Of a DNA stretch of 51,779 nucleotides, positions 42,049-50,284 are shown piece by piece. The position numbers and the translations under genes were made by a program. Source of the DNA: Blautia sp. (GTDB lineage: Bacteria; Bacillota; Clostridia; Lachnospirales; Lachnospiraceae); NCBI GenBank assembly GCA_017515325.1, contig JAFWGA010000045.1, positions 1-51,779 of the forward strand, given 5' to 3'. Under the pieces are notes generated by a model, which was not told the origin of the DNA, ran no database searches, and worked only from the letters and a program-made list of their open reading frames with translations. Positions within the stretch are counted from its first letter, which is position 1. The number at the start of each line of letters is the position of its first letter.

Positions 42049-43062
42049 ATGAGAAAATTACTGTGTGTGATGCTTGCTGCTCTTTTGCTTGCCGCAGTGC
42101 CGGTATCAGCTGACGGGGAGAATCAGCTGAATTGCCCGGAGTCCGGTATCACTTTATTTTTTCCGGAGATCTTTCAGAACATGAAAGGCAGTCTGATTCC
42201 CCTGGGAGGCATGGAGGCAGAGGAAGGCAGCGGGATCTATTTCACAGTTATTTATTATCTGGCCATGTCGCAGGAAGAATACATGGATATCGCCTTAAAG
42301 GAAGAGCATACGCTTGAGGATCAGCAGAGAGTCGACAATGCTATGTTTATGCTTTTCCAGGTGTTTGCCATAGACGGCGGCAGGACTTTTTCGGATATCA
42401 ATGTCTGGCTGGAGAGCCTTTACGGTCCCGAGGCAGTTATGGATGAGAACTATGCAAGGGAACTGACAAGAGTGGGGGACATCACCTTCTACCGCTATGA
42501 TGATCCTGAAGGGTCGAATAACGGGCAAGGGATCGATCCTGTCTATGCTGACGAATTCAGAACCTTATCCGCAGAGGTGGATAGTATCCTGGCTAATGCC
42601 AGCTACTATGTACCGGTCAGCGAATATGGACAGCTTGTCGGCCGGACAATTGATTTTGAAACCATGGATATCTATGGCAATCCAGTCAGCAGCAGGGATC
42701 TGTTTGGACAGCATGCATGTACCATGCTGAATATCTGGACTACCTCGAGTGACTTTTGTATCGATGAGATGAGCGAGCTGGAGGCAATCCATCAGCGGTT
42801 GGCCGGAAAGGATTGTGGCGTCGTCGGCCTGCTCTACGACGGAACCACGGATGAACTCATCACCCTGGGGAGAAATATCATGAATGAGCACGGGATCAGC
42901 TATCCGGTTATTCTCCCTCCGGACAACGTGGACACGTTATTGCCGGTGGAAGGCTTTCCGACTACCTATTATATCGACAGGGAAGGCAGAATCATGGGAG
43001 AACCCACGGTAGGATCCAAGGCAAATGATTATGAAGGTGTGATTGATTCCTTGCTGGGCTAA
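42049..43062 (+). CDS. Secreted TlpA/redoxin-like protein with a single active-site Cys
   Basis: Encodes 338 residues from the ATG at 42049. Signal peptide (about 1-22, VPVSA-D), an unknown domain (25-195), then a TlpA-like thioredoxin fold from about 205 (FETMDIYGNPVSSRDLFGQHACTMLNIWTTSSDFC ... GFPTTYYIDREGRIMG in outline). The usual W-x-x-W-C-x-x-C site reads W230-T-T-S-S-D-F-C237, so the first Cys is Ser and only C237 is left. Either it acts as a single-Cys isomerase/peroxidase or it has lost redox function. Second of the secreted trio. Confidence 0.8.
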   Translation: MRKLLCVMLAALLLAAVPVSADGENQLNCPESGITLFFPEIFQNMKGSLIPLGGMEAEEGSGIYFTVIYYLAMSQEEYMDIALKEEHTLEDQQRVDNAMFMLFQVFAIDGGRTFSDINVWLESLYGPEAVMDENYARELTRVGDITFYRYDDPEGSNNGQGIDPVYADEFRTLSAEVDSILANASYYVPVSEYGQLVGRTIDFETMDIYGNPVSSRDLFGQHACTMLNIWTTSSDFCIDEMSELEAIHQRLAGKDCGVVGLLYDGTTDELITLGRNIMNEHGISYPVILPPDNVDTLLPVEGFPTTYYIDREGRIMGEPTVGSKANDYEGVIDSLLG

Positions 43063-43109
43063 AGATTTTGTGTGACGGAACTGTTGTGCTTTTCCGAAAG
43101 GATGACAAT

Positions 43110-44069
43110 ATGAAAAGGAAAAAGATGAGAGCACTGGCGGGGATGGTTCTTCTGACCGGAGCCCTGGGAATGAACAGCTCCCTGGCAAGGGCGGAGCTTT
43201 CCTTTCAGGAGCTTGAGGGAGTGGAATTCAGCTTTGCCAGCGGAGCAGGCGCATGGTCAACGGATCTGACGATCCATGAAGACGGAAGCTTTGCGGGAAT
43301 CTACCATGATTCCGATATGGGGGACTCAGGAGAGGGCTATCCTCACGGAACTCTGTATCTGTGCCGTTTTTCCGGGCTTTTTTCAGAACCGGAAAAGGTG
43401 GATGAAAATACCTATGTTTTTCGCATCGAATCTATAGAACAGGAGCAGCCGGCCGGGAAGAAGGAGATCATCGATGAAACCCTCTATGTGTATTCCGATC
43501 CATATGGTCTGAATGATGCCGAGGAACTTTACCTGTATCTGCCGGGAACGCCTCTGGAAATTCTTCCCGAGGAGTACCTCAGCTGGGTGGGATATCATGA
43601 TCTGTCTCAAACGGAGGATACGACCCTGCCCTTCTATGGACTTTACAATGTGAATGCGCAGCAAGGCTTTTCCAGCTATAAGCCGGAACCGCTTTCTGAA
43701 CAGGAAGGCTATATCCGGAGTCAGGCTGCCCTGGCGGATCAGCAGTCAGCCCCGCTGGAGGAGGAAGTGAAAAACGCTGATCTGTCTCAACTGGAGCTGA
43801 ATATGAAATCAGCCGAGCTCTATCAGATCTGGGACGACGCACTGAATCGGATCTGGAGATTTCTGCTGGAAAACCTGGATCCCGAATCCATGGATGCTCT
43901 GACTCTGGAAGAGCTGGACTGGATCGCGGAAAAGGAAGCCAGCGCTGCCCAGGAAGGGGAAGCCTATGAGGGAGGCAGCATGCAGCCCTTGATTGAAAAC
44001 ATGGTTTTGTTTGAGCGGACAAGGGACAGAGTCTACGAGCTGGTTCAGAGATACGGGTATCTGCAGTAA
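43110..44069 (+). CDS. Secreted protein with C-terminal LprI-like domain
   Basis: Encodes 319 residues from the ATG at 43110 (AAAGGATG upstream). Signal peptide about 1-28. Residues 30-200 are an unrecognised beta-rich domain found, as far as I recall, with extracytoplasmic proteins of Clostridia. Residues 231-319 follow the LprI/lysozyme-inhibitor pattern (N...LY..WD..LN..W..L, EELDWIAEKEASAAQEG, GGSMQPLIENMVLFERTRDRVYEL). The Cys typical of LprI are absent. Last of the trio; its stop codon is the first part of a terminator. Confidence 0.65.
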   Translation: MKRKKMRALAGMVLLTGALGMNSSLARAELSFQELEGVEFSFASGAGAWSTDLTIHEDGSFAGIYHDSDMGDSGEGYPHGTLYLCRFSGLFSEPEKVDENTYVFRIESIEQEQPAGKKEIIDETLYVYSDPYGLNDAEELYLYLPGTPLEILPEEYLSWVGYHDLSQTEDTTLPFYGLYNVNAQQGFSSYKPEPLSEQEGYIRSQAALADQQSAPLEEEVKNADLSQLELNMKSAELYQIWDDALNRIWRFLLENLDPESMDALTLEELDWIAEKEASAAQEGEAYEGGSMQPLIENMVLFERTRDRVYELVQRYGYLQ

Positions 44070-44110
44070 AAGAATCGACCTGTGCGGTCACCGCACAGGT
44101 CGATTCTTTC
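44069..44110 (+). terminator. Intrinsic terminator with 19-bp perfect stem
   Basis: AAAGAATCGACCTGTGCGG (44069-44087) pairs perfectly with 44091-44109 around TCA, ending TTT then C. The stem begins at the stop codon of the LprI-like gene. It contains the CTGTGCGGTCAC motif also seen at 30229 and 46624. Confidence 0.8.
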
Positions 44111-44184
44111 GGGAATGAGGAAGAAGTCCGTGACAGAATGAGCAGAAGGGGCGACGAAAAAGAAAAATCAGATGAGGTAAGAAA

Positions 44185-45366
44185 ATGCATTACAGAAATA
44201 ACAAAAATCAGGAGCCGCTTTCCGTGCTTGGATTTGGCTGTATGAGGTTTGCCCGTAAGGGCAACGGGATCGACATGGACGAGACGCAGAAACAGATTCT
44301 TCTTGCCATTGAGAGGGGAGTAAACTATTTTGATACGGCCTATATTTATCCCGGCAGTGAAGCGGCCTTGGGAGAGATTCTTTCCCGCACCGGGATGCGA
44401 GACAAAGTCAATATCGCGACCAAGCTGCCCCAGTATCTGATCCGCAACAGGGCTGGGATCGATAAATATTTCCTGGAAGAGCTTGGCCGTCTGAAGACAG
44501 ATCATGTGGATTATTATCTGATGCATATGCTTACCGATCTGGAGGCATGGAACAAGCTGGTGAAGCTGGGGATAGAGGATTGGATCCGGGAAAAGAAGGA
44601 AAGCGGAGCGATCCGCAATATCGGATTTTCTTTCCACGGAAATACGGAAATGTTCATCCGTATCCTGCATGCCTATGACTGGGATTTCTGCCAGGTACAG
44701 TATAACTATATGGATGAATACTCCCAGGCCGGGCGTGAAGGTGTGGGAGAGGCAGCCAGGCTGGGAATCCCTGTCATCATCATGGAGCCTCTGCGGGGAG
44801 GAAAGCTGGTCAGTCTGCTGCCGGCAAAGGCCAAGGAGCTGATCGCTGCCGATCCTAAGGGCAGAAGCGCCGCCGAGCTGGCCTTTTCCTGGCTGTGGAA
44901 CCAGCCCCAGGTGACTACTGTCTTGTCCGGCATGAATACACTGGAGATGGTGGAGGAAAACTGCCGCATTGCAGATAAGGCAGTGCCGGGAATGCTTGCC
45001 CCGGAGGATGAGGAGCTGGTGGACAAGGTCAGGGCTTTGATCAATGAAAAGCTGCTGGTGGGCTGCACCGGCTGCGGTTACTGTATGCCATGTCCCCATG
45101 GGGTAGATATTCCAGGAGCCTTCCGCTGCTACAATGAAATGTCCATGGAGAGCAAGAGCGTAGGACGGAACGAGTATTTCCAGGTAGTGTCCTTGCGCAA
45201 GAAACCGGCCTTCCCCTCTCAGTGTGTGGGCTGTGGCAGATGTGAGAAGCATTGCCCTCAGCATATTTCCATCATAGAAGAACTGAAAAAGGCGGACCGT
45301 GCCCTGCGCCCCTTCCCCTACCGAGTGGCATCCATGGTGGCGCGGCGGTTCGCCCTCAAATCCTGA
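44185..45366 (+). CDS. Aldo/keto reductase with C-terminal [4Fe-4S] domain
   Basis: A 393-residue cytoplasmic protein. The AKR barrel has the catalytic tetrad region: Asp and Tyr in YFDTAYIYPGSE, Lys in NIATKLP and His in YYLMHML. The C-terminal ferredoxin-like part has CTGCGYCMPCP and CVGCGRCEKHCP, enough Cys for two clusters. Such proteins reduce aldehydes or keto compounds in anaerobes with electrons from ferredoxin or NADPH; substrate unknown. Alone, with a terminator on each side. Confidence 0.92.
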   Translation: MHYRNNKNQEPLSVLGFGCMRFARKGNGIDMDETQKQILLAIERGVNYFDTAYIYPGSEAALGEILSRTGMRDKVNIATKLPQYLIRNRAGIDKYFLEELGRLKTDHVDYYLMHMLTDLEAWNKLVKLGIEDWIREKKESGAIRNIGFSFHGNTEMFIRILHAYDWDFCQVQYNYMDEYSQAGREGVGEAARLGIPVIIMEPLRGGKLVSLLPAKAKELIAADPKGRSAAELAFSWLWNQPQVTTVLSGMNTLEMVEENCRIADKAVPGMLAPEDEELVDKVRALINEKLLVGCTGCGYCMPCPHGVDIPGAFRCYNEMSMESKSVGRNEYFQVVSLRKKPAFPSQCVGCGRCEKHCPQHISIIEELKKADRALRPFPYRVASMVARRFALKS

Positions 45367-45382
45367 TATTGGTGCTGTACTG

Positions 45383-45423
45383 TCCGGCGGCAGGGAGTTT
45401 TACTCTGCCGTCGGATTTTTTTT
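45383..45423 (+). terminator. Intrinsic terminator of the aldo/keto reductase gene
   Basis: TCCGGCGGCAGGGAG (45383-45397) and CTCTGCCGTCGGA (45403-45415) pair around TTTTA, followed by eight T. It overlaps the last codons of the convergent DUF4349 gene. Confidence 0.85.
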
Positions 45424-46473
45424 CTCTTTTTTTCCTCCCTTTGCTCTGCGCGCAATCAGCCTTTTGATCAACCTGACCAGTAGCCAGATGACAAAGACAG
45501 CGACAAGAATATCAAGGAAATTGCCCACCAGCCAGATGCAGAGGTCCTCAAGGCTCCTTTTGAAACCGGCTAGGCCATTGGTAAAGGAATCTGAAAGCTT
45601 TTCGGTAAAGGAGGTTGCCTCCGGCTCGGAGTAGAAGCCTACCTCCCGGATGCTGATGCTTACAGTGGAATATGCGACGTCAGTATCCATGGCGGAGAGA
45701 CTGTTGCGGTATTGCTTGAGATAACCCTGGACTTCGGAAAGACGTCCTTCGATCTCCAGCATATCGGAGACACGGGTGGCATTCTCCATCATCTCCAGGA
45801 GCCTGCGTTCCTGGATTTCATAGGATTCGATGGTGGTGGCTGTCTCGGAATACTGTCTGCTGATATTATCGACATTTACCGAGCGGTTGGTGACCCTGGC
45901 TCCCTCGCCCTCGACACCGTCCATGAATTCGTAGAAGCTTCCGGAGGGAATGCGGGCCTGAATGTAGGCGGATAAGGTGGAAGAGGATTTGCTGTAGCTT
46001 TCCAGGTACCAGCCGTAAGCATTGTCAGAATCATTTTCAGATTCTATGAAGCCGCCCAGATCCGTAATCATCTGCCTGATCCGGGAGAGGGTGGAGTCGA
46101 AGCCGATGGTTTCCACAGTCAGGCTGCCGGTGTAGACCAGCTTCTCGGGCCGGATTTCTCCGGATTCTTCTGTTACCGGCGAGGATGTTTCCGCTTCAAC
46201 GGCAGTGGATGAGCCTGAGTAAACATCTTCATCATAGGCAGCTTCATCAAAGTATGCCTCCTCCATCGCGTAGGAGCCGGATGCAGAGGAATCGGCGTAG
46301 CCCCTGTTGGGTGATGATTTGGCAAAATACAAGCCGTTAGCTGAAGTGTCGGCCTCGAAAGCCATCGGTTCTGACGGCGGGCTTTGGGTCTGGCTGGGAC
46401 GGCTGCATCCTGTCAGGCTTATTGTCAGAAGGACGAGAGCGAGGGAAAAAGAGTTGCTTTTGTGTACTCTCAT
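45400..46473 (-). CDS. DUF4349 lipoprotein
   Basis: Encodes 357 residues from the ATG at 46473 with AAAGGTGG upstream. Lipobox SLTGC near residue 22. A low-complexity Ser/Glu/Tyr region (25-105) leads to the DUF4349 domain (about 111-300: KLVYTGSLTVETIGFDSTL, LGGFIES, coiled-coil middle with EIQERRLLEMMENATRVSDMLEIEGRLSEVQGYL in outline), then a transmembrane helix (about 312-335) and a Lys/Arg-rich end facing the cytoplasm. The function of DUF4349 is unknown. Transcribed alone. Confidence 0.88.
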   Translation of the reverse strand: MRVHKSNSFSLALVLLTISLTGCSRPSQTQSPPSEPMAFEADTSANGLYFAKSSPNRGYADSSASGSYAMEEAYFDEAAYDEDVYSGSSTAVEAETSSPVTEESGEIRPEKLVYTGSLTVETIGFDSTLSRIRQMITDLGGFIESENDSDNAYGWYLESYSKSSSTLSAYIQARIPSGSFYEFMDGVEGEGARVTNRSVNVDNISRQYSETATTIESYEIQERRLLEMMENATRVSDMLEIEGRLSEVQGYLKQYRNSLSAMDTDVAYSTVSISIREVGFYSEPEATSFTEKLSDSFTNGLAGFKRSLEDLCIWLVGNFLDILVAVFVIWLLVRLIKRLIARRAKGGKKEKKNPTAE

Positions 46474-46526
46474 GGGATACCACCTTTCTTTTTTGCTTTT
46501 TTCATGACAACTGGCTATATTTATAG

Positions 46527-46542
46527 TAAATTCGTGCGCATA
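46527..46542 (+). repeat. TAAATTCGTGCrCATA motif, copy 3
   Basis: Identical to 22431-22446. It lies in the DUF4349 leader, next to its promoter. Confidence 0.5.
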
Positions 46543-46548
46543 CATTAT

Positions 46549-46578
46549 ACTATACTTTAGCAGGGCTGAATCGGTCAA
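46549..46578 (-). promoter_or_regulatory. Putative promoter of the DUF4349 gene
   Basis: On the minus strand TTGACC (46573-46578), 18 bases and TATAGT (46549-46554); a TATAAT five bases further on (46544-46549) is an alternative -10 but badly spaced. Confidence 0.5.
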
Positions 46579-46662
46579 CTGATTCAAAGCATTATCATAG
46601 AGAAACTTTATAAACAGTTCGACCTGTGCGGTCACTCAAATCATTTTTAGAGAGGATAGAAC

Positions 46663-46908
46663 ATGAACTATGTATATCTCCTGCGATGCAGTGATAACAC
46701 TCTTTATTGCGGATGGACAACAGATTTGAGCAAGCGCATTTTAGTTCATAATTCCGGACATGGGGCAAAATATACCCGGTCGCGGCTGCCGGTAGAGCTG
46801 GTATATTTTGAAGAGTATGAAGAACGCAGCAAAGCCCTGAGTCGGGAATGGCAGATTAAAAAGCTGAGCAGGCGGGAAAAAATGGAACTGGCGGGTCTGT
46901 CCTTTTAG
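46663..46908 (+). CDS. GIY-YIG domain protein (UPF0213 type)
   Basis: An 81-residue protein consisting of one GIY-YIG nuclease-like domain: YVYLLRC and YCGWTTDLSKRILVHNSGHGAKYTRSR, with the conserved Arg and a Glu in LSREWQIKKLSRREK. Standalone proteins of this size are common in bacteria, and their role (possibly DNA processing or repair) is not settled. AGAGAGG precedes the start. It sits alone between a lipoprotein and a large secreted-protein gene. Confidence 0.9.
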   Translation: MNYVYLLRCSDNTLYCGWTTDLSKRILVHNSGHGAKYTRSRLPVELVYFEEYEERSKALSREWQIKKLSRREKMELAGLSF

Positions 46909-46914
46909 AAAGGG

Positions 46915-46943
46915 TAGAAAATGTCGTTTTTTTTCTGTATAAT
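46915..46943 (+). promoter_or_regulatory. Putative promoter of the large secreted-protein gene
   Basis: TAGAAA (46915-46920), a 17-base spacer rich in T, and a perfect TATAAT (46938-46943). Confidence 0.55.
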
Positions 46944-47001
46944 GAAAGGCGATAGCTGCAAACGGGATAAGGAAAACAGTAAAGTGGGAAAGGAGGAGAG
47001 A

Positions 47002-50000
47002 ATGATGAGGCGCTTTGGAGCAATTGGTATTTCTCTGGTTCTGGCAGTTGTCACTTTTGTGGGATCCCAGACGTGGGGAGAAAACATGGATCCGTTTATC
47101 TCGGGAAGTGTGGATACGGATATTTTTTCAGGGTATAGTCAAGATTCCGGTGATCCGGACATTTTCGGATCGGGAAAGGAATACACAGAAGATGAGGGGC
47201 TTATTCCCGTACGGGAAGATCCGGCAGAGGTTTTCCTTCATCCGGATGCTCCCAGACAGGAGGAGCTTTTTTCCGGAGGAGAAGGGAATCCTTCATTTAC
47301 AGAAGGCAATGCGGAAAACACCTATCCTGAAAGCCCTGCTTCAGGGGAGCCGGGAGAGGTCTCTTTGTTTCAGGCACCGGATCCTTTGGCGGGAATCCAG
47401 GAGCAGTCAGCATTGTTTCAGGCGGGGGATGTTGAGACGGAAAAAGAAGAGGACTATGCCGACAGTACGACATCCTTTCTGCCCTTGGCAGGCCAGGTCG
47501 TCATGCCTGTAGAGGAGCCGCCTTATTATGCTGGAGCAACGCTTGGCTCAGTACAGGCATCTGAAATCAGGACAAACTGCGATACCTATGCCGGAAGCAA
47601 CGTAGACGGGCATTCGTATCTCTATCAGAACTTCAGCAAGGTGCATCAATCTTTCCTGGAAATACTGCCTGACGGAACATTGATGCGGATTCAGGCAAAT
47701 GCCATAGAGGGATATCTTCTGGCTGAATATTATGATGATCAGCTGAATTATATCAGGAAGACAGTGATTCCTTATACGATGCCTTTATTTGGCGGGTTTT
47801 ATTATACGGATGATGCCTATTTCCTGCTGACCGGTCAGGATGATGCAGAGCAGGATTATGGGAAGGTTGTCTATCGGCTGGAGAAATATTCTGCGGATTG
47901 GTCTCTGCTGGGAAGGGCTGACATTACGGCAGGCCAGGCCAGAATCGACAGCAGCAACTGGGGAGCCGACACGGACGATACTTCTACGGAAAAACCATTC
48001 GACGCATCGGGAGTTTCTTTTGCCCAAAATGGCCGATTTCTGATTGCCCGTATGGGACGGCAGATGTTTAACGGCCATCAGAGCAATATGACTCTCGAAT
48101 GTAACATGGATACGATGGAGGTTCTGTGTTCGACACCGGTAGGATATATCAGTCATTCCTTTAACTCCATTCCACTGATTGAAGGCTCGGATTTTGTCTC
48201 TATGGATCATGGAGATGCTTATGACAGAGGCCTGATCCTGCAGAGCTTCGCTTTTGATCCTGTCACCGGAAAAATCGGTGTGGATGGTTATAATCCGGCC
48301 CTTACAAAGATCAATCTGTTTGGTTTCCCCGGTGAATTGGGAGACAATTATACAGGGGCATCCCTGGGAGGTTTTTCTTCCTCCGATTCCTGCTATCTGA
48401 CAGCAGGAACCTATGACGCTGAATATGGAGACGGTGCTTGCCGAAACGTATTTGTGGCAGCCTTGGCCAAGGGGGAAACGGAACCGACCATCCATTGGTA
48501 TTCCAATTATGGGGGAACAGGAGCTACAGCCTCCAATCCTTATTTGGTCAAGCTGGGAAGCAATGACTTTATGCTTTTGTGGTCGAGCGGCCGGATCGTG
48601 TATTATGTCCGGCTGGATGGTACAGGGGCAGCGATAAGCTCTGTTTACAGTATGGAAGGAAATCTTTCCGACTGTGTGCCTGTGGTGTATGGTCAGAGTG
48701 TCATCTGGTATGCCTGGGCGGATGAGACGGTGGTCTTTTATCAACTGGATCTGACAGATCTGTCTCAAAACGCAGCAGTAAAAATTGTTAACGGGCATCA
48801 GTTTGTGTATGGAGGACCTGTAAACGGGGAGGTCGTCAGAACATGTACTGCCTGTGGAAAACAGGAGACGGTTGCGGTACCGACCAGCTTCAGCAGAATC
48901 TGGTGGCATGGAAAGGAGTCGGAGGAGTATACCTATTCCACGGCGTATGATACTACCCTGCAGCCCGGGGATTATTATGAGATCATAGTGGAATGGGTAT
49001 TTTCTTCTTCTCTGACAGATCAGGCCGGAGAGCTTGAACTGGTGTCTTCGGACCCTGCCGTTATATCAGTGGATATGGTGGAAGGAAATCAGGCAAGGAT
49101 TACGGCACAGTCCTTTGGAAATGCGGATCTGATTATTCAGGCAAAGAATAATCCTTCTGTACAAAGGAAAGTGACTTTTTCTGTTCCTGATCCAACATGG
49201 ACGCCATCGCCCACGCCCACGCCTACACCTACACCTACACCTACACCCAAGCCCACGTCTACACCTACACCTACACCAACACCAAAGCCGACAGCGACAC
49301 CTACACCTACCCCTACCCCTACCCCTACACCTACAGCGACGCCAAGACCGACAGCGACGCCAAGGCCGACAGCGACACCTACACCTACAGCAACGCCAAG
49401 ACCGACAGCGACGCCAAGGCCGACAGCGACACCTACACCTACAGCAACGCCAAGACCGACAGCGACGCCAAGGCCGACAGCGACACCTACACCTAAACCG
49501 ACAGCAACGCCAAGGCCGACAGCGACACCTACACCTACAGCAACGCCAAGACCGACAGCGACGCCAAGGCCGACAGCGACACCTACACCCAAACCGACAG
49601 TAACGCCAAGGCCGACAGCAACACCTGTCCCTTCTGCCAGACTGGCAAGAATTTCCACACCAGCCGTAGTGAATCTGGCAGGTGGCATCAAGCTCAGTTG
49701 GAAAGCGGTTCCTTACGCGCGTTATTATGGCATCTATCGGGGGGTAAATGGTAAAGTAACCCCCCTTGCGAAAACAACTGCCGTGACATTTGCAGACGCA
49801 AGTACTATCAATGGGAATATGTATACGTATTATGTGCAGGCGCTGGGGTACAAAACCTCCAGGCAAGTATTCCTGGCCGGTACCAGATCGGCAGTGGCAC
49901 CCATATTCCGGTTATCAGGAGGCAGACTGAAGGCAAGTTCTCTCAAAGCAAGGACGGCCACGCTTCTATGGGAGCGAAATGCAAAGGCAGGGGGATACCA

Positions 50001-50196
50001 GATTCGGATGTCCTTCAACAGAAGCTTTACCAACAGCAGAAGTATCGGAATTACGAACCCCGCTATAGGAAGAAAGGTCATCAGTAATCTGACCTCCGGA
50101 AAGACCTATTTCTTCCAAATCCGAAGCTATAAGCTTGTGAGTGGAAAGCGGTATTTCGGCTCATGGAGCAGTATTGTTTCCGTAAAGATAAAATAG
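47002..50196 (+). CDS. Large secreted multidomain protein with Pro/Thr-repeat linker and Fn3-like domains
   Basis: Encodes 1064 residues from the ATG at 47002 (next ATG at 47005), with AAGGAGGAGAG upstream. A signal peptide (about 1-25) is followed by an acidic low-complexity stretch to about 180. The 180-600 region has repeated beta-strand units suggestive of a propeller (unrecognised). RTCTACGKQ near 613 is a CxxC pair of the kind seen in clostridial surface proteins. An Ig-like domain (about 650-730) precedes a Thr/Pro/Arg/Ala linker (733-876) and two Fn3-like domains (about 880-970, 975-1064). No LPxTG or SLH anchor at the end. Likely an adhesin or a wall-spanning carbohydrate-binding protein (inference). 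Confidence 0.8.
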   Translation: MMRRFGAIGISLVLAVVTFVGSQTWGENMDPFISGSVDTDIFSGYSQDSGDPDIFGSGKEYTEDEGLIPVREDPAEVFLHPDAPRQEELFSGGEGNPSFTEGNAENTYPESPASGEPGEVSLFQAPDPLAGIQEQSALFQAGDVETEKEEDYADSTTSFLPLAGQVVMPVEEPPYYAGATLGSVQASEIRTNCDTYAGSNVDGHSYLYQNFSKVHQSFLEILPDGTLMRIQANAIEGYLLAEYYDDQLNYIRKTVIPYTMPLFGGFYYTDDAYFLLTGQDDAEQDYGKVVYRLEKYSADWSLLGRADITAGQARIDSSNWGADTDDTSTEKPFDASGVSFAQNGRFLIARMGRQMFNGHQSNMTLECNMDTMEVLCSTPVGYISHSFNSIPLIEGSDFVSMDHGDAYDRGLILQSFAFDPVTGKIGVDGYNPALTKINLFGFPGELGDNYTGASLGGFSSSDSCYLTAGTYDAEYGDGACRNVFVAALAKGETEPTIHWYSNYGGTGATASNPYLVKLGSNDFMLLWSSGRIVYYVRLDGTGAAISSVYSMEGNLSDCVPVVYGQSVIWYAWADETVVFYQLDLTDLSQNAAVKIVNGHQFVYGGPVNGEVVRTCTACGKQETVAVPTSFSRIWWHGKESEEYTYSTAYDTTLQPGDYYEIIVEWVFSSSLTDQAGELELVSSDPAVISVDMVEGNQARITAQSFGNADLIIQAKNNPSVQRKVTFSVPDPTWTPSPTPTPTPTPTPTPKPTSTPTPTPTPKPTATPTPTPTPTPTPTATPRPTATPRPTATPTPTATPRPTATPRPTATPTPTATPRPTATPRPTATPTPKPTATPRPTATPTPTATPRPTATPRPTATPTPKPTVTPRPTATPVPSARLARISTPAVVNLAGGIKLSWKAVPYARYYGIYRGVNGKVTPLAKTTAVTFADASTINGNMYTYYVQALGYKTSRQVFLAGTRSAVAPIFRLSGGRLKASSLKARTATLLWERNAKAGGYQIRMSFNRSFTNSRSIGITNPAIGRKVISNLTSGKTYFFQIRSYKLVSGKRYFGSWSSIVSVKIK
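49201..49626 (+). repeat. Pro/Thr linker-coding repeat with 54-bp units
   Basis: A first part of short ACACCT/ACGCCC units (PTPTPTP) leads into 54-bp units encoding [18 protein letters not shown], at about 49336, 49390 and 49444, then shortened variants with KPT. The units are nearly identical, so copy number probably varies by slippage or recombination. The open frame on the opposite strand here is only a by-product of the repeat. Confidence 0.92.
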
Positions 50197-50230
50197 GGAT
50201 CGATACCAAATCTGGAAAGAGAGAATAAAT

Positions 50231-50264
50231 GGCGGCAGGTAGCGGTGAACCTGCCGCTGTTTTC
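50231..50264 (+). terminator. Intrinsic terminator of the large secreted-protein gene
   Basis: GCGGCAGGT (50232-50240) pairs with ACCTGCCGC (50249-50257), followed by TGTTTTCTT. Confidence 0.82.
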
Positions 50265-50284
50265 TTGATGAAATGAGGAGAAAA

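Noticed and set aside
43579-45264. 561-codon minus-strand frame across the LprI-like and aldo/keto reductase genes
   Set aside because: It covers two well-supported plus-strand genes and a terminator; low-complexity His/Leu-rich composition typical of antisense frames.
49137-49691. Open frame on the minus strand rich in Val/Gly/Leu
   Set aside because: It is the complement of the Thr/Pro repeat; no ribosome binding site and composition fully explained by the repeat.
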